Shown: positions 63,582 through 64,000 of the stretch, piece after piece | Numbering within the stretch: the stretch's first letter is position 1 | Layout of the letters: each line of letters begins with the position of its first letter | From: Glandiceps talaboti | Lineage: Eukaryota > Hemichordata > Enteropneusta > Spengelidae | Assembly: GCF_964340395.1 (NCBI RefSeq) | Contig: NC_135555.1 | Coordinates: 14,609,746 to 14,673,745, forward strand | DNA: 64,000 nucleotides | Direction of reading: 5' to 3' | Translations under genes and position numbers: made by a program | The notes under the pieces: generated by a model | The model's input: only the letters and a program-made list of their open reading frames with translations | Databases searched by the model: none | Told to the model about the DNA's origin: nothing

Positions 63582-64000
63582 CTGCCAATTTATAAAGAGG
63601 GGCAAAATAATTAATTTTGCCGCACATGGTACAGATTGTGCGAACTTCCTCGAAAATAAATTAAGCTGCTTAGACAGAGGTTTAAAGTTTTAACTTTCGG
63701 TTCCTCTAGCGTACATTTGACTTTCCGATGGTTGGCGCAAAATAGATGCATATATTTGCATCTTCTCGATCAAATTAGGCAAATTTACTGCCTATTCAGT
63801 TAGCAAATATTTCGAATCATTCAAATATATATATATAGCAAATAAAGAAGAGCGTTAGGTTACAACAGGATACACCTCTTCGTGATGACGTTTAACGTGA
63901 ATATCACGTGAAGTGGTATTTCGCGTTCAAAGCAATCAAGAACGATTGATCCGGGCATCGATGTGACAAGACGCTGTATTAACTTAGTTTATAGTACGCA

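Overview
This is animal nuclear DNA. It is AT-rich, with spliced genes split into many short exons by GT-AG introns, long introns, very many microsatellites ((TATG)n, (CT)n, (CAT)n, (GACA)n, (TTGG)n) and several small inverted-repeat transposons. The protein families and unusual domain combinations (Deltex with a macro domain, vWA with Mind-bomb domains and WWE, DEG/ENaC channels carrying LDLa, CUB and TSP1 modules) suggest a marine invertebrate, probably an invertebrate deuterostome such as a hemichordate or lancelet. The species cannot be fixed from the sequence alone. I rebuilt exons by hand from reading frame, splice sites and phase agreement.

Layout. (1) 391-909, plus: the last two exons of a Deltex-family E3 ubiquitin ligase whose 5' part is off the left edge. 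(2) 4712-11582, minus: a complete seven-exon paralogue of 827 residues with an RRM/KH-like N-terminus, a macro domain, a RING and a Deltex C-terminal domain. It lies tail-to-tail with gene 1 and its 5' noncoding exon and promoter are near 13.9-14.15 kb. (3) 14.2-20.6 kb is gene-poor and holds a hammerhead-bearing retroelement fragment, a broken Cys-rich exon, a palindromic MITE and a recent tandem duplication. (4) 20631-29286, minus: a 15-exon vWA-MIB/HERC2-MIB/HERC2-WWE gene with its promoter near 30.6-30.8 kb and its last exon(s) not securely found. (5) 30.8-33.3 kb is intergenic with a MITE. (6) 33318-49061, minus: a DEG/ENaC (ASIC/ENaC-type) channel of at least 22 exons whose finger region contains three LDLa, two CUB and two TSP1 modules. 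(7) 49.1-54.25 kb is intergenic, with a MITE copy and a promoter-like palindrome. (8) 54258-63581, minus: a tandem paralogue of the channel gene, whose 5' half lies beyond the right edge.

How they may relate. Genes 1-3 combine ubiquitin ligation with ADP-ribose recognition (Deltex DTC, macro, WWE) and contain domains best known from Notch signalling (Deltex, Mind bomb); this is a domain-based inference. Genes 4 and 5 are a local duplication of a sodium-channel family member with an adhesion-type ectodomain built by phase-1 exon shuffling. One exon pair is nearly identical in DNA, which points to recent gene conversion.
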